In this document: positions 7,232 to 16,598 of the stretch, in pieces | How positions within the stretch are numbered: position 1 is the stretch's first letter | Layout of the letters: each line of letters opens with the position of its first letter | DNA from: Geminicoccaceae bacterium | GTDB lineage: Bacteria; Pseudomonadota; Alphaproteobacteria; Geminicoccales; Geminicoccaceae | Length of the DNA: 48,065 nucleotides | Assembly (NCBI GenBank): GCA_023512415.1 | Contig: JAILZQ010000003.1 | Span: forward strand, 1-48,065 | Direction: 5' to 3' | Notes under the pieces: model-generated | Database searches by the model: none | What the model was told of the DNA's origin: nothing | The model's input: the letters and a program-made list of their open reading frames with translations, nothing else | Made by a program: the position numbers and the translations under genes

Positions 7232-8179
7232 ATGGATACGCTCGCCGTGGTGCTCGAGGCGCCCGAGCGTCTCGTGCTCGACCGGGTCGAACTCGCCCCG
7301 CCCAAGGCCGAGGACGTCCTGGTCGCGGTCGAGTGGAGCGGGATCAGCGCCGGTACCGAACGACTCCTCTGGAGCGGCCGCATGCCCCCGTTCCCGGGCA
7401 TGGGCTATCCGCTGGTCCCCGGCTACGAGACCGTGGGCACGATCCTCACGGCCGGCCCGGCCGCCGGCCGCCGGCCGGGTGAGCGGGTCTTCGTTCCCGG
7501 CGCGCGCTGCTTCCCCGAGCTCAAGGCCCTCTTCGGTGGCGCCGCGGCCCGCCTCGTCGTGCCCGGCAGTCGGGTGGTCCCGATCGACGGCGCGCTCGAT
7601 CCGCCCGAGACCGCGGTCCTCCTGGCGCTCGCCGCGACCGCCCGGCACGTGCTCGCCGGTGCGGCCGACGGCGTTCTGCCCGAGCTGATCGTCGGCCACG
7701 GCGTGCTCGGCCGGCTGCTGGCTCGCCTGGTCCTGGCGGAAGGCGGGGCGCCCGTGGTCTGGGAGCGCGACCCACGCCGGGCCGACGGCGCGCGCGGCTA
7801 TGCCGTCCTCGATCCCGAGGCCGATCCGCGGCGCGACTATCGCCGCATCGTCGACGTGAGCGGCGATCCGAGCATCCTCGACCGGCTCGTGGCCCGGCTC
7901 GCCCCGGGCGGCGAGATCGTCCTCGCCGGGTTCTACGCCGCCCCACTCGCCTTCGCCTTCGCCCCGGCCTTCCTCAAGGAGGCGCGGATCCGGATCGCCG
8001 CGGAGTGGCGGCCGGACGACCTCGAGGCGGTGGCAGCACTGGTCCGTGCGGGCAGGCTCGCCCTCGACGGGCTCGTCACCCATCGCCGTCCGGCCGCGGC
8101 CGCCGAAGCGGCCTATCGCGAGGCCTTCGGCGATCCTGCCTGCCTCAAGATGGTACTCGATTGGAGGGGATGCGCATGA
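7232..8179 (+). CDS. bchC: BchC, 3-hydroxyethyl-bacteriochlorophyllide dehydrogenase
   Basis: BchC oxidises the 3-hydroxyethyl group of 3-hydroxyethyl bacteriochlorophyllide a to acetyl, giving bacteriochlorophyllide a. It is a 315-aa member of the medium-chain dehydrogenase family: a GroES-like part ([15 protein letters not shown], then [11 protein letters not shown]) followed by a nucleotide-binding half ([17 protein letters not shown]). I start it at the ATG at 7232 ([14 protein letters not shown]), which matches the family length; in-frame codons further upstream overlap the promoter. The stop overlaps the bchX start (ATGA at 8176-8179). Confidence 0.94.
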   Translation: MDTLAVVLEAPERLVLDRVELAPPKAEDVLVAVEWSGISAGTERLLWSGRMPPFPGMGYPLVPGYETVGTILTAGPAAGRRPGERVFVPGARCFPELKALFGGAAARLVVPGSRVVPIDGALDPPETAVLLALAATARHVLAGAADGVLPELIVGHGVLGRLLARLVLAEGGAPVVWERDPRRADGARGYAVLDPEADPRRDYRRIVDVSGDPSILDRLVARLAPGGEIVLAGFYAAPLAFAFAPAFLKEARIRIAAEWRPDDLEAVAALVRAGRLALDGLVTHRRPAAAAEAAYREAFGDPACLKMVLDWRGCA

Positions 8180-9186
8180 GCCTCGACCTCGGCGCCGCCC
8201 ATGCGCTCGCCGCCCGCGACGCGGCCTTGCGCGCCGAAGCCGCGCACGAGCCCGATCCGGTCCCGACCGGTCCGGTGAAGAAGCCGACCCAGATCGTCGC
8301 GATCTACGGCAAGGGCGGGATCGGCAAGAGCTTCACCCTCGCCAATCTGAGCTACATGCTGGCCCAGCAGGGCAAGCGTGTCCTCTTGATCGGCTGCGAT
8401 CCCAAGAGCGACACGACCTCGCTGTTGTTCGCCGGTCGCAGCTGCCCCACGATCATCGAGACGAGCGCGCGCAAAAAGGCGGCCGGCGAGCAGGTCCGGA
8501 TCGGCGACGTCTGCTTCAGGCGCGACGGTGTGTTCGCGATGGAGCTGGGTGGCCCCGAGGTCGGCCGCGGCTGCGGCGGCCGGGGCATCATCCACGGCTT
8601 CGAGCTCCTCGAGAAGCTCGGCTTCCACGACTGGGGCTTCGACTTCGTCCTCTTGGATTTCCTGGGCGACGTGGTGTGCGGCGGTTTCGGCCTGCCGATC
8701 GCCCGCGACCTCTGCCAGAAGGTGATCGTGGTCGGCTCGAACGATCTGCAGTCGCTCTACGTCGCCAACAATGTCTGCTCGGCGGTCGAATATTTCCGCA
8801 CCCTCGGCGGCAACGTCGGCGTGGCCGGCCTGGTCGTGAACAAGGACGACGGCACCGGCGAGGCGCAGGCCTTCGCCCGGGCGGTCGGCATCCCGGTGCT
8901 GGCCGCGATCCCCGCCGACGAGGACATCCGCCGCAAGAGCGCGGCCTACGAAATCGTCGCCCGGCCGGGTGGCCGTTGGGCGCCGCTCTTCGCCGAGCTC
9001 GCCCGGGCCGTGGCCGAAGCGCCGCCGCTGCGGCCGAAGCCGCTCGGCCACGAGCAGCTCCTCGATCTCTTCAAGAGCGAGGCCGTGGGCCGCGACGTGG
9101 TCCTCGAGCCCGCGAGCGAGGCCGACATGTGCGGCGGTGTGGTGCCCGAGCGCCGCTCACTCGAGGTGGTCTACGACGATGTCTGA
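8176..9186 (+). CDS. bchX: Chlorophyllide a reductase iron protein BchX
   Basis: BchX is the nitrogenase-iron-protein-like ATPase that passes electrons to BchYZ for reduction of ring B of chlorophyllide a. The P-loop is [15 protein letters not shown], followed by CDPKSDTT. The [4Fe-4S]-ligand cysteines are in GRGCGGRGI and [11 protein letters not shown], bridging a homodimer. Of two nearby ATGs, the one at 8176 has GGAGGGG at proper spacing, while 8170 has none. The gene is 336 aa. It overlaps bchC by 4 nt and bchY by 8 nt, so translation of the three is coupled. Confidence 0.97.
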   Translation: MSLDLGAAHALAARDAALRAEAAHEPDPVPTGPVKKPTQIVAIYGKGGIGKSFTLANLSYMLAQQGKRVLLIGCDPKSDTTSLLFAGRSCPTIIETSARKKAAGEQVRIGDVCFRRDGVFAMELGGPEVGRGCGGRGIIHGFELLEKLGFHDWGFDFVLLDFLGDVVCGGFGLPIARDLCQKVIVVGSNDLQSLYVANNVCSAVEYFRTLGGNVGVAGLVVNKDDGTGEAQAFARAVGIPVLAAIPADEDIRRKSAAYEIVARPGGRWAPLFAELARAVAEAPPLRPKPLGHEQLLDLFKSEAVGRDVVLEPASEADMCGGVVPERRSLEVVYDDV

Positions 9187-10768
9187 GCGGGACGGCCTCG
9201 CGCCCGAGCCGGCGGGCGAGCTGGTCTACGACGAGGTGGCGCCGGTCACCGTGCTCGGCAGCACGGCCGAGGCGGAGGCCGCACCGACCGGCGGCGAGGG
9301 GCTCGGCTGCCACGCCGGTGCCGAGCAGCTGCGGGCCCGGGCGATCGCCGCCGGCAACCGCGAGCTCCTGGAGCGCTACGCCCGCGACTATCCGAAGGGC
9401 CCGCACGACAAGCCGCAGAGCATGTGCCCGGCCTTCGGCAGCCTGCGGGTGGGCCTGCGGATGCGGCGGACCGCGACCGTCCTCACCGGCTCGGCCTGCT
9501 GCGTCTACGGCCTGACCTTCACCTCCCACTTCTACGGGGCTCGCCGGACCGTCGGCTACGTGCCGTTCAATTCCGAAACACTCGTCACCGGCAAGCTGTT
9601 CGAGGACGTCCGCGCGGCGGTCTTCGAGCTCGCCGACCCCGAACGCTACGACGCGATCGTGGTCACCAATCTCTGCGTGCCCACGGCCTCGGGCGTGCCG
9701 CTCCAGCTCCTGCCGAAGACGATCGAGGGGGTGCGGATCATCGGCATCGACGTGCCGGGCTTCGGCGTGCCGACCCATGCCGAGGCCAAGGACGTGTTGG
9801 CCGGGGCGATGCTCCGCTACGCCCGGCTCGAGGCCGAGCAGGGTCCGGTCGCGGCACCTTCGGGTCCGCGCGCCGAGCGGCCGACCGTGACCTTGCTCGG
9901 TGAGATGTTCCCGGCCGATCCGGTGACGATCGGCGAGCTGCTCGAGCCCTTGGGTCTGGCCTGCGGCCCGGTCGTGCCGACCCGCGAATGGCGTGAACTC
10001 TACGCCGCCCTCGCGAGCCCGGTGGTGGCGGCGATCCACCCCTTCTACACCGCCGCGATCCGCGAGTTCGAGACCGCCGGCCGGACGATCCTGGGCTCGG
10101 CTCCGGTCGGGGTCGAGGGCACGGCGGCTTGGCTCGAGGCGGTGGGCCGGGCCTTCGATCTGCCGGCGTCCCGGATCGACGCCGCCAAGGCCGCGGCGTT
10201 GCCGAAAATCCGCGCCGCCCTCGAGGCCGCCCCGATCCGCGGCCGGATCACGGTCTCGGGCTACGAGGGATCCGAGCTCCTGGTCGCCCGGCTCCTGGTC
10301 GAGAGCGGGGCGGAGGTTCCGTACGTCGGCACCGCCTGCCCGCGCACGCCCTGGTCGGATCCCGACCGCGAATGGCTCGAGGCCAAGGGCGCGATGGTCC
10401 GCTACCGCGCCTCGCTCGAGGACGATCTCGCGGCGGTCGAGGCGGTGAAGCCCGATCTCGCGATCGGCACCACGCCCGTGGTCCAGAAGGCCAAGGAACG
10501 GGCGATCCCCGCCCTCTACTTCACCAACCTGATCTCCGCCCGGCCGCTCATGGGGGCCGCGGGCGCCGGCTCGCTCGCCCGGGTGGTCGAGGGGGCGATC
10601 GCCCGGCGCGAGCGGTTCCTCGGGATGCGGGCTTTCTTCGAGGGCGTCGGAGCGGGCGAGACGGCCGGCATCTGGCCCGACAAGCCCGAGCCGAAGCCGG
10701 TCCGCAAAGGGGCGATCCGGGTGGTCGATCGTCGGCGCGAGGCTGCCCTGGAGCCGAGCCCGTGCTGA
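9179..10768 (+). CDS. bchY: Chlorophyllide a reductase subunit BchY
   Basis: BchY, with BchZ, forms the NifDK-like catalytic component of chlorophyllide a reductase (COR). Cysteines expected to hold the shared [4Fe-4S] cluster are in [20 protein letters not shown] and GSACCVYGL. Further family marks are [18 protein letters not shown] and, near the C-terminus, [11 protein letters not shown]. The ATG at 9179 overlaps the bchX stop by 8 nt; the product is 529 aa, in the normal range. The C-terminal tail is basic ([16 protein letters not shown]). Confidence 0.96.
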   Translation: MSERDGLAPEPAGELVYDEVAPVTVLGSTAEAEAAPTGGEGLGCHAGAEQLRARAIAAGNRELLERYARDYPKGPHDKPQSMCPAFGSLRVGLRMRRTATVLTGSACCVYGLTFTSHFYGARRTVGYVPFNSETLVTGKLFEDVRAAVFELADPERYDAIVVTNLCVPTASGVPLQLLPKTIEGVRIIGIDVPGFGVPTHAEAKDVLAGAMLRYARLEAEQGPVAAPSGPRAERPTVTLLGEMFPADPVTIGELLEPLGLACGPVVPTREWRELYAALASPVVAAIHPFYTAAIREFETAGRTILGSAPVGVEGTAAWLEAVGRAFDLPASRIDAAKAAALPKIRAALEAAPIRGRITVSGYEGSELLVARLLVESGAEVPYVGTACPRTPWSDPDREWLEAKGAMVRYRASLEDDLAAVEAVKPDLAIGTTPVVQKAKERAIPALYFTNLISARPLMGAAGAGSLARVVEGAIARRERFLGMRAFFEGVGAGETAGIWPDKPEPKPVRKGAIRVVDRRREAALEPSPC

Positions 10769-12207
10769 TCCTCGACCACGACCGGGCCGGCGGTTACTGG
10801 GGCGCGGTCTACGTCTTCACCGCGATCAAGGGGCTGCAGGTCGTCATCGACGGGCCGGTCGGCTGCGAGAACCTGCCGGTGACCTCGGTGCTCCATTACA
10901 CCGACGCCCTGCCGCCGCACGAATTGCCGATCGTGGTGACCGGGCTCGGCGAGGAGGAGCTCGGCAAGCTCGGCACCGAGTCGGCGATGAAACGGGCCCG
11001 CTCGGTGCTCGACCCGGATCGGCCGGCCGTGGCGGTCACGGGCTCGATCGCCGAGATGATCGGCGGCGGGCTCACCGTGGAGGGCGCCGATCTGCGCCGC
11101 TTCCTGCCGCGGACGATCGACGAGGATCAATGGCAAGCGGCCGATCGGGCGCTCTATTGGCTGTGGAGCGAGTTCGGCCCGAAGGGCGGCAAGGTCCGCG
11201 CGCGCGAGCGGGCGCCGGGCGAGAAGCCCAAGGTCAACATCGTCGGGGCGGCCTACGGCACCTTCAACCTGCCCTCGGATCTGGCCGAGATCCGGCGGCT
11301 GGTCGAGGGCATCGGCGCCGAGGTCAACTTGGTCTTCCCGCTCGGGAGCCATCTGCGGGAGGTGCCCGAGCTCGCCCGGGCGGACGTCAACATCTGTCTC
11401 TATCGCGAGTTCGGCCGCACCTTGTGCGAGGCGCTCGGCCGGCCGTGGCTCGTGGCCCCCTTCGGTCTGTTCGGCACGACCAAGTTCCTGCGCGCGCTCG
11501 GCGCGCTCCTGGGGCTCGACCCCGAGCCGTTCATCGAGCGCGAGCGACACACGACCTTGAAGCCTCTGTGGGATCTGTGGCGGTCGGTCACCCAGGATTT
11601 CTTCGCGACCGCCACGTTCGGGATCGTCGCCGGGGCGACCTATGCCCGCGGGGTGCGCCGCTATCTCGAGGACGAGCTCGGCTTGCCCTGCAGCTTCGCG
11701 GTGCAGCGGATCCCGGGCGGCAAGACCGACAACGCGGCGATCCGCGAGCTCGTCCAGAAGAAGACACCGCTCGTCCTGTTCGGCAGCTGGAACGAGCGGA
11801 TGTACCTGGCCGAGATCGGCGGCCGGGCGATCTGGATCCCGGCCTCCTTCCCGGGACCGATCGTCCGCCGGCACACCGGCACGCCGTTCATGGGCTATGC
11901 CGGGGCCACCTATCTCCTGCAGGAGGTGTGCAACGCGCTGTTCGACGCGCTGTTCCACATCCTCCCGCTCGGCAGCGCGCTCGATCGGGTCGAGCCCACT
12001 CCGTCCCGCCTCGCCGCACCCCTGCCCTGGGACGAGGCGGCACGCCGCGCGCTCGATGCGCTGGTCGAGCGCGAGCCGATCTTGACCCGGATCTCGGCCG
12101 CCAAGCGGCTCCGCGATGCCGCCGAGCAGCGGGCGCGCGCCGCGGGTGAGACGCGGGTCACGGTCGCGCGCGTGCGGGCGGACGACCGGCTGGAGCCGGT
12201 CGCATGA
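10762..12207 (+). CDS. bchZ: Chlorophyllide a reductase subunit BchZ
   Basis: BchZ is the second NifDK-like subunit of COR, 481 aa. Key stretches are [20 protein letters not shown], with the single cluster-ligand Cys, then [14 protein letters not shown] and [20 protein letters not shown], and near the end [15 protein letters not shown]. It begins at a GTG at 10762, seven nt inside the end of bchY, and there is no better ATG. The C-terminal 50 residues are the light-independent reductase-type helical region. It is the last bch gene before the puf genes; a stable hairpin lies just after its stop. Confidence 0.96.
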   Translation: MLILDHDRAGGYWGAVYVFTAIKGLQVVIDGPVGCENLPVTSVLHYTDALPPHELPIVVTGLGEEELGKLGTESAMKRARSVLDPDRPAVAVTGSIAEMIGGGLTVEGADLRRFLPRTIDEDQWQAADRALYWLWSEFGPKGGKVRARERAPGEKPKVNIVGAAYGTFNLPSDLAEIRRLVEGIGAEVNLVFPLGSHLREVPELARADVNICLYREFGRTLCEALGRPWLVAPFGLFGTTKFLRALGALLGLDPEPFIERERHTTLKPLWDLWRSVTQDFFATATFGIVAGATYARGVRRYLEDELGLPCSFAVQRIPGGKTDNAAIRELVQKKTPLVLFGSWNERMYLAEIGGRAIWIPASFPGPIVRRHTGTPFMGYAGATYLLQEVCNALFDALFHILPLGSALDRVEPTPSRLAAPLPWDEAARRALDALVEREPILTRISAAKRLRDAAEQRARAAGETRVTVARVRADDRLEPVA

Positions 12208-12232
12208 CGGTCCTTCCCCTCCCCCACCCGAT

Positions 12233-12264
12233 CCGACCGCGGCCGCCTGCCGGCGGCCGGTCGG
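12233..12264 (+). other. Stable RNA hairpin in the bchZ-pufQ gap
   Basis: An inverted repeat has 13 base pairs broken by one 2-nt bulge: CCGACC (12233-12238), bulge GC, GGCCGCC (12241-12247), loop TGCC, GGCGGCC (12252-12258), GGTCGG (12259-12264). No T-run follows, so it is not a simple intrinsic terminator. It ends 21 nt before pufQ. In other purple bacteria the bchZ-pufQ junction is where puf mRNA initiation or processing occurs; this hairpin may mark or protect the puf 5' end. Confidence 0.6.
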
Positions 12265-12285
12265 TGGCCACGAGCCGGAGGTCGC

Positions 12286-12516
12286 ATGGCTCAGCTCGTC
12301 CAGCATGGGCTCGGCGTGCCGCGTGGGTCGCGGTCGCGCAGCCTCGAGTTCCGCTTGATCTTCGGGGTCAGCTTCTTGGTGTTCCTGGTGGCGGCGGTGG
12401 CCGGCCGGCTGCTGCCCGGTCAGGCGGTCAAGGAGTCACGGCAGGCGTCGCGCTCGGTGCTCGCCGAGGCGCGGGCGGCGGCGCACACCTTCGTGCCGAT
12501 GGTCTTCATGGGGTGA
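12286..12516 (+). CDS. pufQ: PufQ, puf operon regulatory/assembly protein
   Basis: PufQ is a small membrane protein needed for normal bacteriochlorophyll flow into the photosystem in Rhodobacter. The 76-aa product has the family pattern: a basic N-terminus (RGSRSRSLEFRLIF), one hydrophobic span (about residues 22-40, GVSFLVFLVAAVAGRLLP), and the conserved tail SVLAEARAAAHTFVPMVFMG. GGAGG lies four nt before the ATG at 12286. It is located between bchZ and pufB, its diagnostic place in alphaproteobacteria. Confidence 0.9.
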   Translation: MAQLVQHGLGVPRGSRSRSLEFRLIFGVSFLVFLVAAVAGRLLPGQAVKESRQASRSVLAEARAAAHTFVPMVFMG

Positions 12517-12561
12517 GCAGGCGAGCCGTAAGCTCGCGCTCGCTCCGAGCAAGGAGTTCGT

Positions 12562-12579
12562 CGCGGCGACCTCGCCGCG
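12562..12579 (+). other. Hairpin upstream of pufB
   Basis: A 7-bp perfect inverted repeat CGCGGCG (12562-12568) and CGCCGCG (12573-12579) with loop ACCT lies in the 111-nt pufQ-pufB gap, about 50 nt before the pufB start. A 5' stem-loop here could stabilise the pufBA mRNA after endonucleolytic processing, as known for puf messages; function inferred. Confidence 0.45.
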
Positions 12580-12627
12580 TCGGGCGCGACCGCGCGAGAG
12601 CGCGCGGGCACTCTGTCGGAGGATGGC

Positions 12628-12858
12628 ATGGCTACGAATCTGGATAAGCCCGGCGGTTCGCTGACGGGCCTGTCGGAAGGCGAGGCGCGGGAGTTCCACC
12701 GGATCTTCATGCAGAGCTTCATCGCCTTCGTCGTGGTGGCGATCATCGCCCACTTCCTCGCCTGGGCCTGGCGGCCCTGGCTGCCCGGTCCGAAGGGCTA
12801 CGCGTTGCTCGACGGGGCGCGCGATACCTTCGCCACCCTGCTCACCACGCTCGTCTAG
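12628..12858 (+). CDS. pufB: LH1 antenna beta subunit PufB
   Basis: The LH1 beta polypeptide binds BChl a in the ring around the reaction centre. The N-terminal [17 protein letters not shown], the membrane span [20 protein letters not shown], and His24 and His42 (18 residues apart; His42 ligates BChl) are diagnostic. CGGAGG sits five nt before the ATG at 12628. At 76 aa it is longer than most LH1 beta chains (about 47-55 aa) because of a tail after PGPKGYA. pufA follows after 11 nt. Confidence 0.96.
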   Translation: MATNLDKPGGSLTGLSEGEAREFHRIFMQSFIAFVVVAIIAHFLAWAWRPWLPGPKGYALLDGARDTFATLLTTLV

Positions 12859-12869
12859 GAGGATCGACG

Positions 12870-13043
12870 ATGTGGCGTATCTGGCTCCTGTTCGATCCGC
12901 GGCGGACGCTGATCGCGCTGTTCACCTTCCTGTTCGCGCTGGCGTTGCTCATCCACTTCATCCTGTTGAGCACCGACCGCTTCAACTGGCTCGAGGGGCC
13001 GCGCCGGGCAGCAGCGCTCGCGATCCGCACGCTGCTCGCCTGA
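12870..13043 (+). CDS. pufA: LH1 antenna alpha subunit PufA
   Basis: A 57-aa LH1 alpha chain, short enough to be missed by length-limited gene calling. The N-terminal [18 protein letters not shown], the span [21 protein letters not shown] and the ligand His29 are typical. AGGAGG is seven nt before the ATG at 12870. The C-terminal part after NWLEG is basic and amphipathic. It pairs with PufB in the LH1 ring; the message is followed by a strong hairpin at 13066-13093 that probably sets the excess of pufBA over pufLM mRNA. Confidence 0.96.
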   Translation: MWRIWLLFDPRRTLIALFTFLFALALLIHFILLSTDRFNWLEGPRRAAALAIRTLLA

Positions 13044-13065
13044 GAGGCGGCGCGGATCGGAGGTC

Positions 13066-13093
13066 GGGCGGGGCCGCTCGGGCGGTCCCGCCC
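13066..13093 (+). other. pufA-pufL intercistronic stabilising hairpin
   Basis: A 12-bp stem: left arm GGGCGGGGCCGC (13066-13077), tetraloop TCGG, right arm GCGGTCCCGCCC (13082-13093), with one G-U pair. It lies 22 nt after the pufA stop and 38 nt before the pufL start, without a T-run. A hairpin at this place is known in Rhodobacter capsulatus to block 3'-exonuclease decay and keep pufBA RNA more abundant than pufLM. Confidence 0.8.
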
Positions 13094-13131
13094 GTCCCCT
13101 TCGTCGAGCCGCGCAAGAGGAGGATCGGGCC

Positions 13132-13956
13132 ATGGCCATGCTCAGCTTCGAGCGCAAATATCGGGTCCGCGGTGGTACCCTGATCGGCGGTGACCTGTTC
13201 GATTTCTGGGTCGGACCGTTCTACGTCGGCTTCTTCGGTGTCACGACGATCTTCTTCACCGTCCTGGGCACGGGCCTGATCGTCTACGGTGCGGCGATCG
13301 GCCCGACCTGGAACATCTGGCAGATCAACATCGCACCGCCGGACATCTCCTACGGGCTCGCCCTGGCGCCGCTCAAAGAAGGGGGCTTGTGGCAGCTGAT
13401 CACGATCTGCGCGATCGGCGCCTTCGTCTCCTGGGCGCTGCGCGAGGTCGAGATCTGTCGTAAGCTCGGGATCGGCTACCACGTGCCGATCGCCTTCGGC
13501 TTCGCGATCTTCGCCTATGTCACGCTGGTCGTGATCCGACCGTTGCTGATGGGGGCCTGGGGGCACGGGTTCCCCTACGGCATCTTCAGCCATCTCGATT
13601 GGGTGTCGAACACGGGATACCAGTACCTCCATTTCCACTACAATCCGGCACACATGCTCGCCGTGACCTTCTTCTTCACGACGACGCTGGCGTTGGCGCT
13701 GCACGGCTCGCTCGTGCTGTCGGCTGCCAACCCGCCCGAAGGCGAGCCGGTCAAGGCCGCCGACCACGAGAACACCTTCTTCCGCGACTTCATCGGCTAC
13801 TCGATCGGCACGCTCGGCATCCATCGGCTCGGTCTGTTCCTCGCCCTCAACGCCGGGTTCTGGAGTGCCGTGTGCATCGTCATCAGCGGCCCGTTCTGGA
13901 CCCGCGGCTGGCCGGAATGGTGGGGCTGGTGGCTCGATCTGCCGATCTGGCGCTGA
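13132..13956 (+). CDS. pufL: Photosynthetic reaction centre L subunit
   Basis: PufL is one of the two five-helix subunits that hold the special pair, accessory BChl, bacteriopheophytin and quinones. The 274-aa product begins [16 protein letters not shown], as L chains do. The helix C-D region contains [20 protein letters not shown] with the His ligands of the special pair and accessory BChl. [20 protein letters not shown] and the later [10 protein letters not shown] give further chromophore and iron ligands. AGGAGG lies about eight nt upstream of the ATG at 13132. pufM follows after 16 bp. Confidence 0.97.
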   Translation: MAMLSFERKYRVRGGTLIGGDLFDFWVGPFYVGFFGVTTIFFTVLGTGLIVYGAAIGPTWNIWQINIAPPDISYGLALAPLKEGGLWQLITICAIGAFVSWALREVEICRKLGIGYHVPIAFGFAIFAYVTLVVIRPLLMGAWGHGFPYGIFSHLDWVSNTGYQYLHFHYNPAHMLAVTFFFTTTLALALHGSLVLSAANPPEGEPVKAADHENTFFRDFIGYSIGTLGIHRLGLFLALNAGFWSAVCIVISGPFWTRGWPEWWGWWLDLPIWR

Positions 13957-13972
13957 AGGTCGGGAGACCGCC

Positions 13973-14944
13973 ATGGCCGAGTATCAGAGCCTCTTCACCC
14001 AAGTGCAGGTCCGCACGCCGGCGCATGCGGGTGTGCCCCTGCCCCGAGGGACCTGGATCCGCCAGGGAACCCCCCGCTTCTCCTACCTTTTGGGGAAGAT
14101 CGGCGACGCACAGATCGGGCCCATCTATCTCGGCTGGCTCGGGGTGGCCTCGATCGTCTCGGGGATCGTCGCGATCGAGATCATCGGCCTCAACATGTGG
14201 GCCTCGGTCAACTGGGATCCGGTCCAGTTCGTCCGCCAGTTCTTCTGGCTCGCCCTCGAACCACCACCGCCGAAGTACGGGCTCTCGATCCCGCCCTTGA
14301 ACGAGGGCGGCTGGTGGCTGATGGCCGGCTTCTTCTTGACCCTTTCGATCCTCCTCTGGTGGGTGCGGACCTATCGCCGGGCCCGGGCGCTCGGCATGGG
14401 CACGCACGTCGCCTGGGCGTTCGCCGCGGCGATCTGGCTCTATCTCGTGCTGGGCTTCATCCGGCCGATCTTGATGGGGAGCTGGTCCGAGGCGGTGCCG
14501 TTCGGCATCTTCCCGCATCTCGATTGGACCGCGGCCTTCTCGATCCGCTACGGCAACCTGTTCTACAACCCCTTCCACTGCCTCTCGATCGTCTTCCTCT
14601 ACGGCTCGGTGCTGCTGTTCGCCATGCACGGCGCGACGATCCTCGCCGTGAGCCGGTTCGGCGGCGACCGCGAGGTCGAGCAGATCCTCGACCGCGGCAC
14701 CGCGGCCGAGCGCGCGGCCCTTTTCTGGCGGTGGACCATGGGCTTCAACGCGACGATGGAGTCGATCCACCGTTGGGCCTGGTGGTTCGCGGTCCTCACC
14801 CCGCTCACCGGCGGCATCGGGATCCTGCTGACCGGGACGGTGGTCGACAATTGGTACCTCTGGGCGGTCAAGCACGGTGTGGCCCCGGCCTATCCCGAGG
14901 TCTTCCCACCCGTGGTCGATCCCGCCGCCGCGGCAGCGAGGTGA
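13973..14944 (+). CDS. pufM: Photosynthetic reaction centre M subunit
   Basis: PufM is the partner of PufL, 323 aa. The N-terminal [11 protein letters not shown] is typical, the central segment [18 protein letters not shown] and [14 protein letters not shown] carry chromophore ligands, and [18 protein letters not shown] contains the Glu and His that bind the non-heme iron near QA. The start at 13973 has GGGAG seven nt upstream. The extended C-terminus after [11 protein letters not shown] is the part expected to contact the cytochrome subunit, consistent with pufC just downstream. Confidence 0.97.
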   Translation: MAEYQSLFTQVQVRTPAHAGVPLPRGTWIRQGTPRFSYLLGKIGDAQIGPIYLGWLGVASIVSGIVAIEIIGLNMWASVNWDPVQFVRQFFWLALEPPPPKYGLSIPPLNEGGWWLMAGFFLTLSILLWWVRTYRRARALGMGTHVAWAFAAAIWLYLVLGFIRPILMGSWSEAVPFGIFPHLDWTAAFSIRYGNLFYNPFHCLSIVFLYGSVLLFAMHGATILAVSRFGGDREVEQILDRGTAAERAALFWRWTMGFNATMESIHRWAWWFAVLTPLTGGIGILLTGTVVDNWYLWAVKHGVAPAYPEVFPPVVDPAAAAAR

Positions 14945-14947
14945 GCC

Positions 14948-15997
14948 ATGCAGCCTCCGAGTGGATACCGGACACCTCCGGTCCTGATCGGCCTCGGCGT
15001 GGGCGCGGCCGTGATCGCGGTGGGGCTCGCCCTCACCTACGAGGCGCCGCCGATCCAGACCAGCCAGACCGGGTTCCGGGGCCTCGCCATGGCCGACGTC
15101 CAGAACCCGCGCCGGGTGGCCGACCGGGTCGTCGCCAACCGGGTGCCGGAGCCGCAACCCGCCGTACAGCCGGCCGGCCAGAAGGCCGCGGAGCTCTACG
15201 AGAACGTCCCGGTCCTGGGCGACCTCGACGTCGAAGAGTTCAACCGGCTGATGGCGGCGATCACCGAATGGGTCTCGCCCGAGCAAGGCTGCGGCTATTG
15301 CCACGCCGAGGGCGAGCCGTTGAGCTCGGACAAGCTCTACACCAAGGTCGTCGCGCGGAAGATGTTGCAGATGGTCGGCACCATCAACGCCGACTGGCAG
15401 GCGCATGTCGGAGCGACCGGCGTCACCTGCTGGACCTGCCACCGCGGCCAGCCGGTGCCCGTGGGGACCTGGTTCACCGAGCCGAACCCGATGCAGGCGG
15501 GGGGCGGCGCACAGGGCCCGACCGGGCAGAACCGGCCCGCCCCGCTCGCCACCTTGGCCTCGCTGCCGGCGGATCCCCTGACCCCGCTCTTGTCGGGTCC
15601 GGAGGCACCGATCCGGGTGATCGACAACCGGGTGCTGCCGCTGCGCGGCCAGCAGGGCGCCTCGATCCAGGCGACCGAGCTCACCTATTCGCTCATGCAC
15701 TATGTGAGCGATTCGTTGGGCGTGAACTGCACCTATTGCCACAACAGCCGCTCGTTCTTCTCCTGGGACCAGAGCACGCCGCAACGGACCACGGCGTGGC
15801 ACGGCATCCGGATGGTACGGTCGCTCAATCAGAATTATCTGCTGCCCCTCGAGGGCGTCTTCCCGAAGGAACGGCTCGGGCCGCTCGGCGATGTGCCGAA
15901 GCTCGCTTGTGCGACCTGCCATCAAGGAGCCGCCAAGCCGCTCCTGGGTGTCTCGATGTTGAAGGATTATCCGGAGCTCGCCGCGATCAAGCGCTGA
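14948..15997 (+). CDS. pufC: Tetraheme cytochrome subunit PufC
   Basis: PufC is a periplasmic cytochrome docked on the reaction centre that re-reduces the special pair. Four heme c motifs are present: CGYCH, CWTCH, CTYCH and CATCH. An N-terminal hydrophobic segment (about residues 11-32, LIGLGVGAAVIAVGLALTY) is followed directly by the mature-like TSQTGFRGLAM. No lipobox Cys is visible, so it is probably held by an uncleaved anchor instead of a lipid. GAGGTGAG at the end of pufM serves as ribosome-binding site. The stop overlaps the 3' end of bchJ on the other strand by 11 bp. Confidence 0.97.
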   Translation: MQPPSGYRTPPVLIGLGVGAAVIAVGLALTYEAPPIQTSQTGFRGLAMADVQNPRRVADRVVANRVPEPQPAVQPAGQKAAELYENVPVLGDLDVEEFNRLMAAITEWVSPEQGCGYCHAEGEPLSSDKLYTKVVARKMLQMVGTINADWQAHVGATGVTCWTCHRGQPVPVGTWFTEPNPMQAGGGAQGPTGQNRPAPLATLASLPADPLTPLLSGPEAPIRVIDNRVLPLRGQQGASIQATELTYSLMHYVSDSLGVNCTYCHNSRSFFSWDQSTPQRTTAWHGIRMVRSLNQNYLLPLEGVFPKERLGPLGDVPKLACATCHQGAAKPLLGVSMLKDYPELAAIKR

Positions 15998-16598
15998 GCC
16001 GCAGGATCCGGAGCTCGCAACGGCGCGAGCCGGCCGCCCGGCAGACGGCCGGCTCGACGCGGCTTCGGGGGTCGACGAGATCGCGCAGCAGGGCTTCGAA
16101 GGTCGCGGCGTAATAGACGCAGCCGAGACCGTGCCGGCCGGAAGCCGGACAGAGCGGGCAGGGCTCGATCGACAGACGCGGTGGCGAGCCCCGGAGGACC
16201 GCGAAGCGGCCGCCGCCCGTGAAGGTCCAGGCGTGGCGACCGATCGCGGCGAGCAAGAGCGGCTGCCGCAGCCGGGTCGGCAGACGAGCGAGAAGCCGTC
16301 GGAAGAGACCCGGGATCCGGTGGCCGAGGAGATAGGCGGCGGTCCGCCGGCCGGCCTCGGCGGCGAGGCTCCGCGCGGTCGCGGGGTCGACCACCTCCTG
16401 CAGCGCGGTATGAAGGGCCCGGACCTCGGCGACCGGGACCAGGCCCCCGACCGGCCTGGCCAGTCGCTCGGTGAGCCCGGCCCGATGCAACACGGCCGCG
16501 GCCGTCCCCTCCCCTTCCCGTTCGCGCAGGGCGGCCACGAGCTGGAGGATCGCGTTCGGGCCGATCCGGCCGGCGCGGTCCGAGCCGGCGGCGCTCAC
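15987..16598 (-). CDS. bchJ: BchJ, 4-vinyl reductase (V4R) domain protein
   Basis: A 203-aa V4R-family protein. BchJ was proposed to assist 8-vinyl reduction or porphyrin handling in bacteriochlorophyll synthesis; it is not the main 8-vinyl reductase in all species. The sequence shows an N-terminal helical part ([17 protein letters not shown]) and the C-terminal V4R core with [24 protein letters not shown] and [14 protein letters not shown]. It starts at a GTG at 16598 that overlaps the bchE stop (GTGA). It converges with pufC, overlapping by 11 bp. Confidence 0.88.
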   Translation of the reverse strand: MSAAGSDRAGRIGPNAILQLVAALREREGEGTAAAVLHRAGLTERLARPVGGLVPVAEVRALHTALQEVVDPATARSLAAEAGRRTAAYLLGHRIPGLFRRLLARLPTRLRQPLLLAAIGRHAWTFTGGGRFAVLRGSPPRLSIEPCPLCPASGRHGLGCVYYAATFEALLRDLVDPRSRVEPAVCRAAGSRRCELRILRLSA

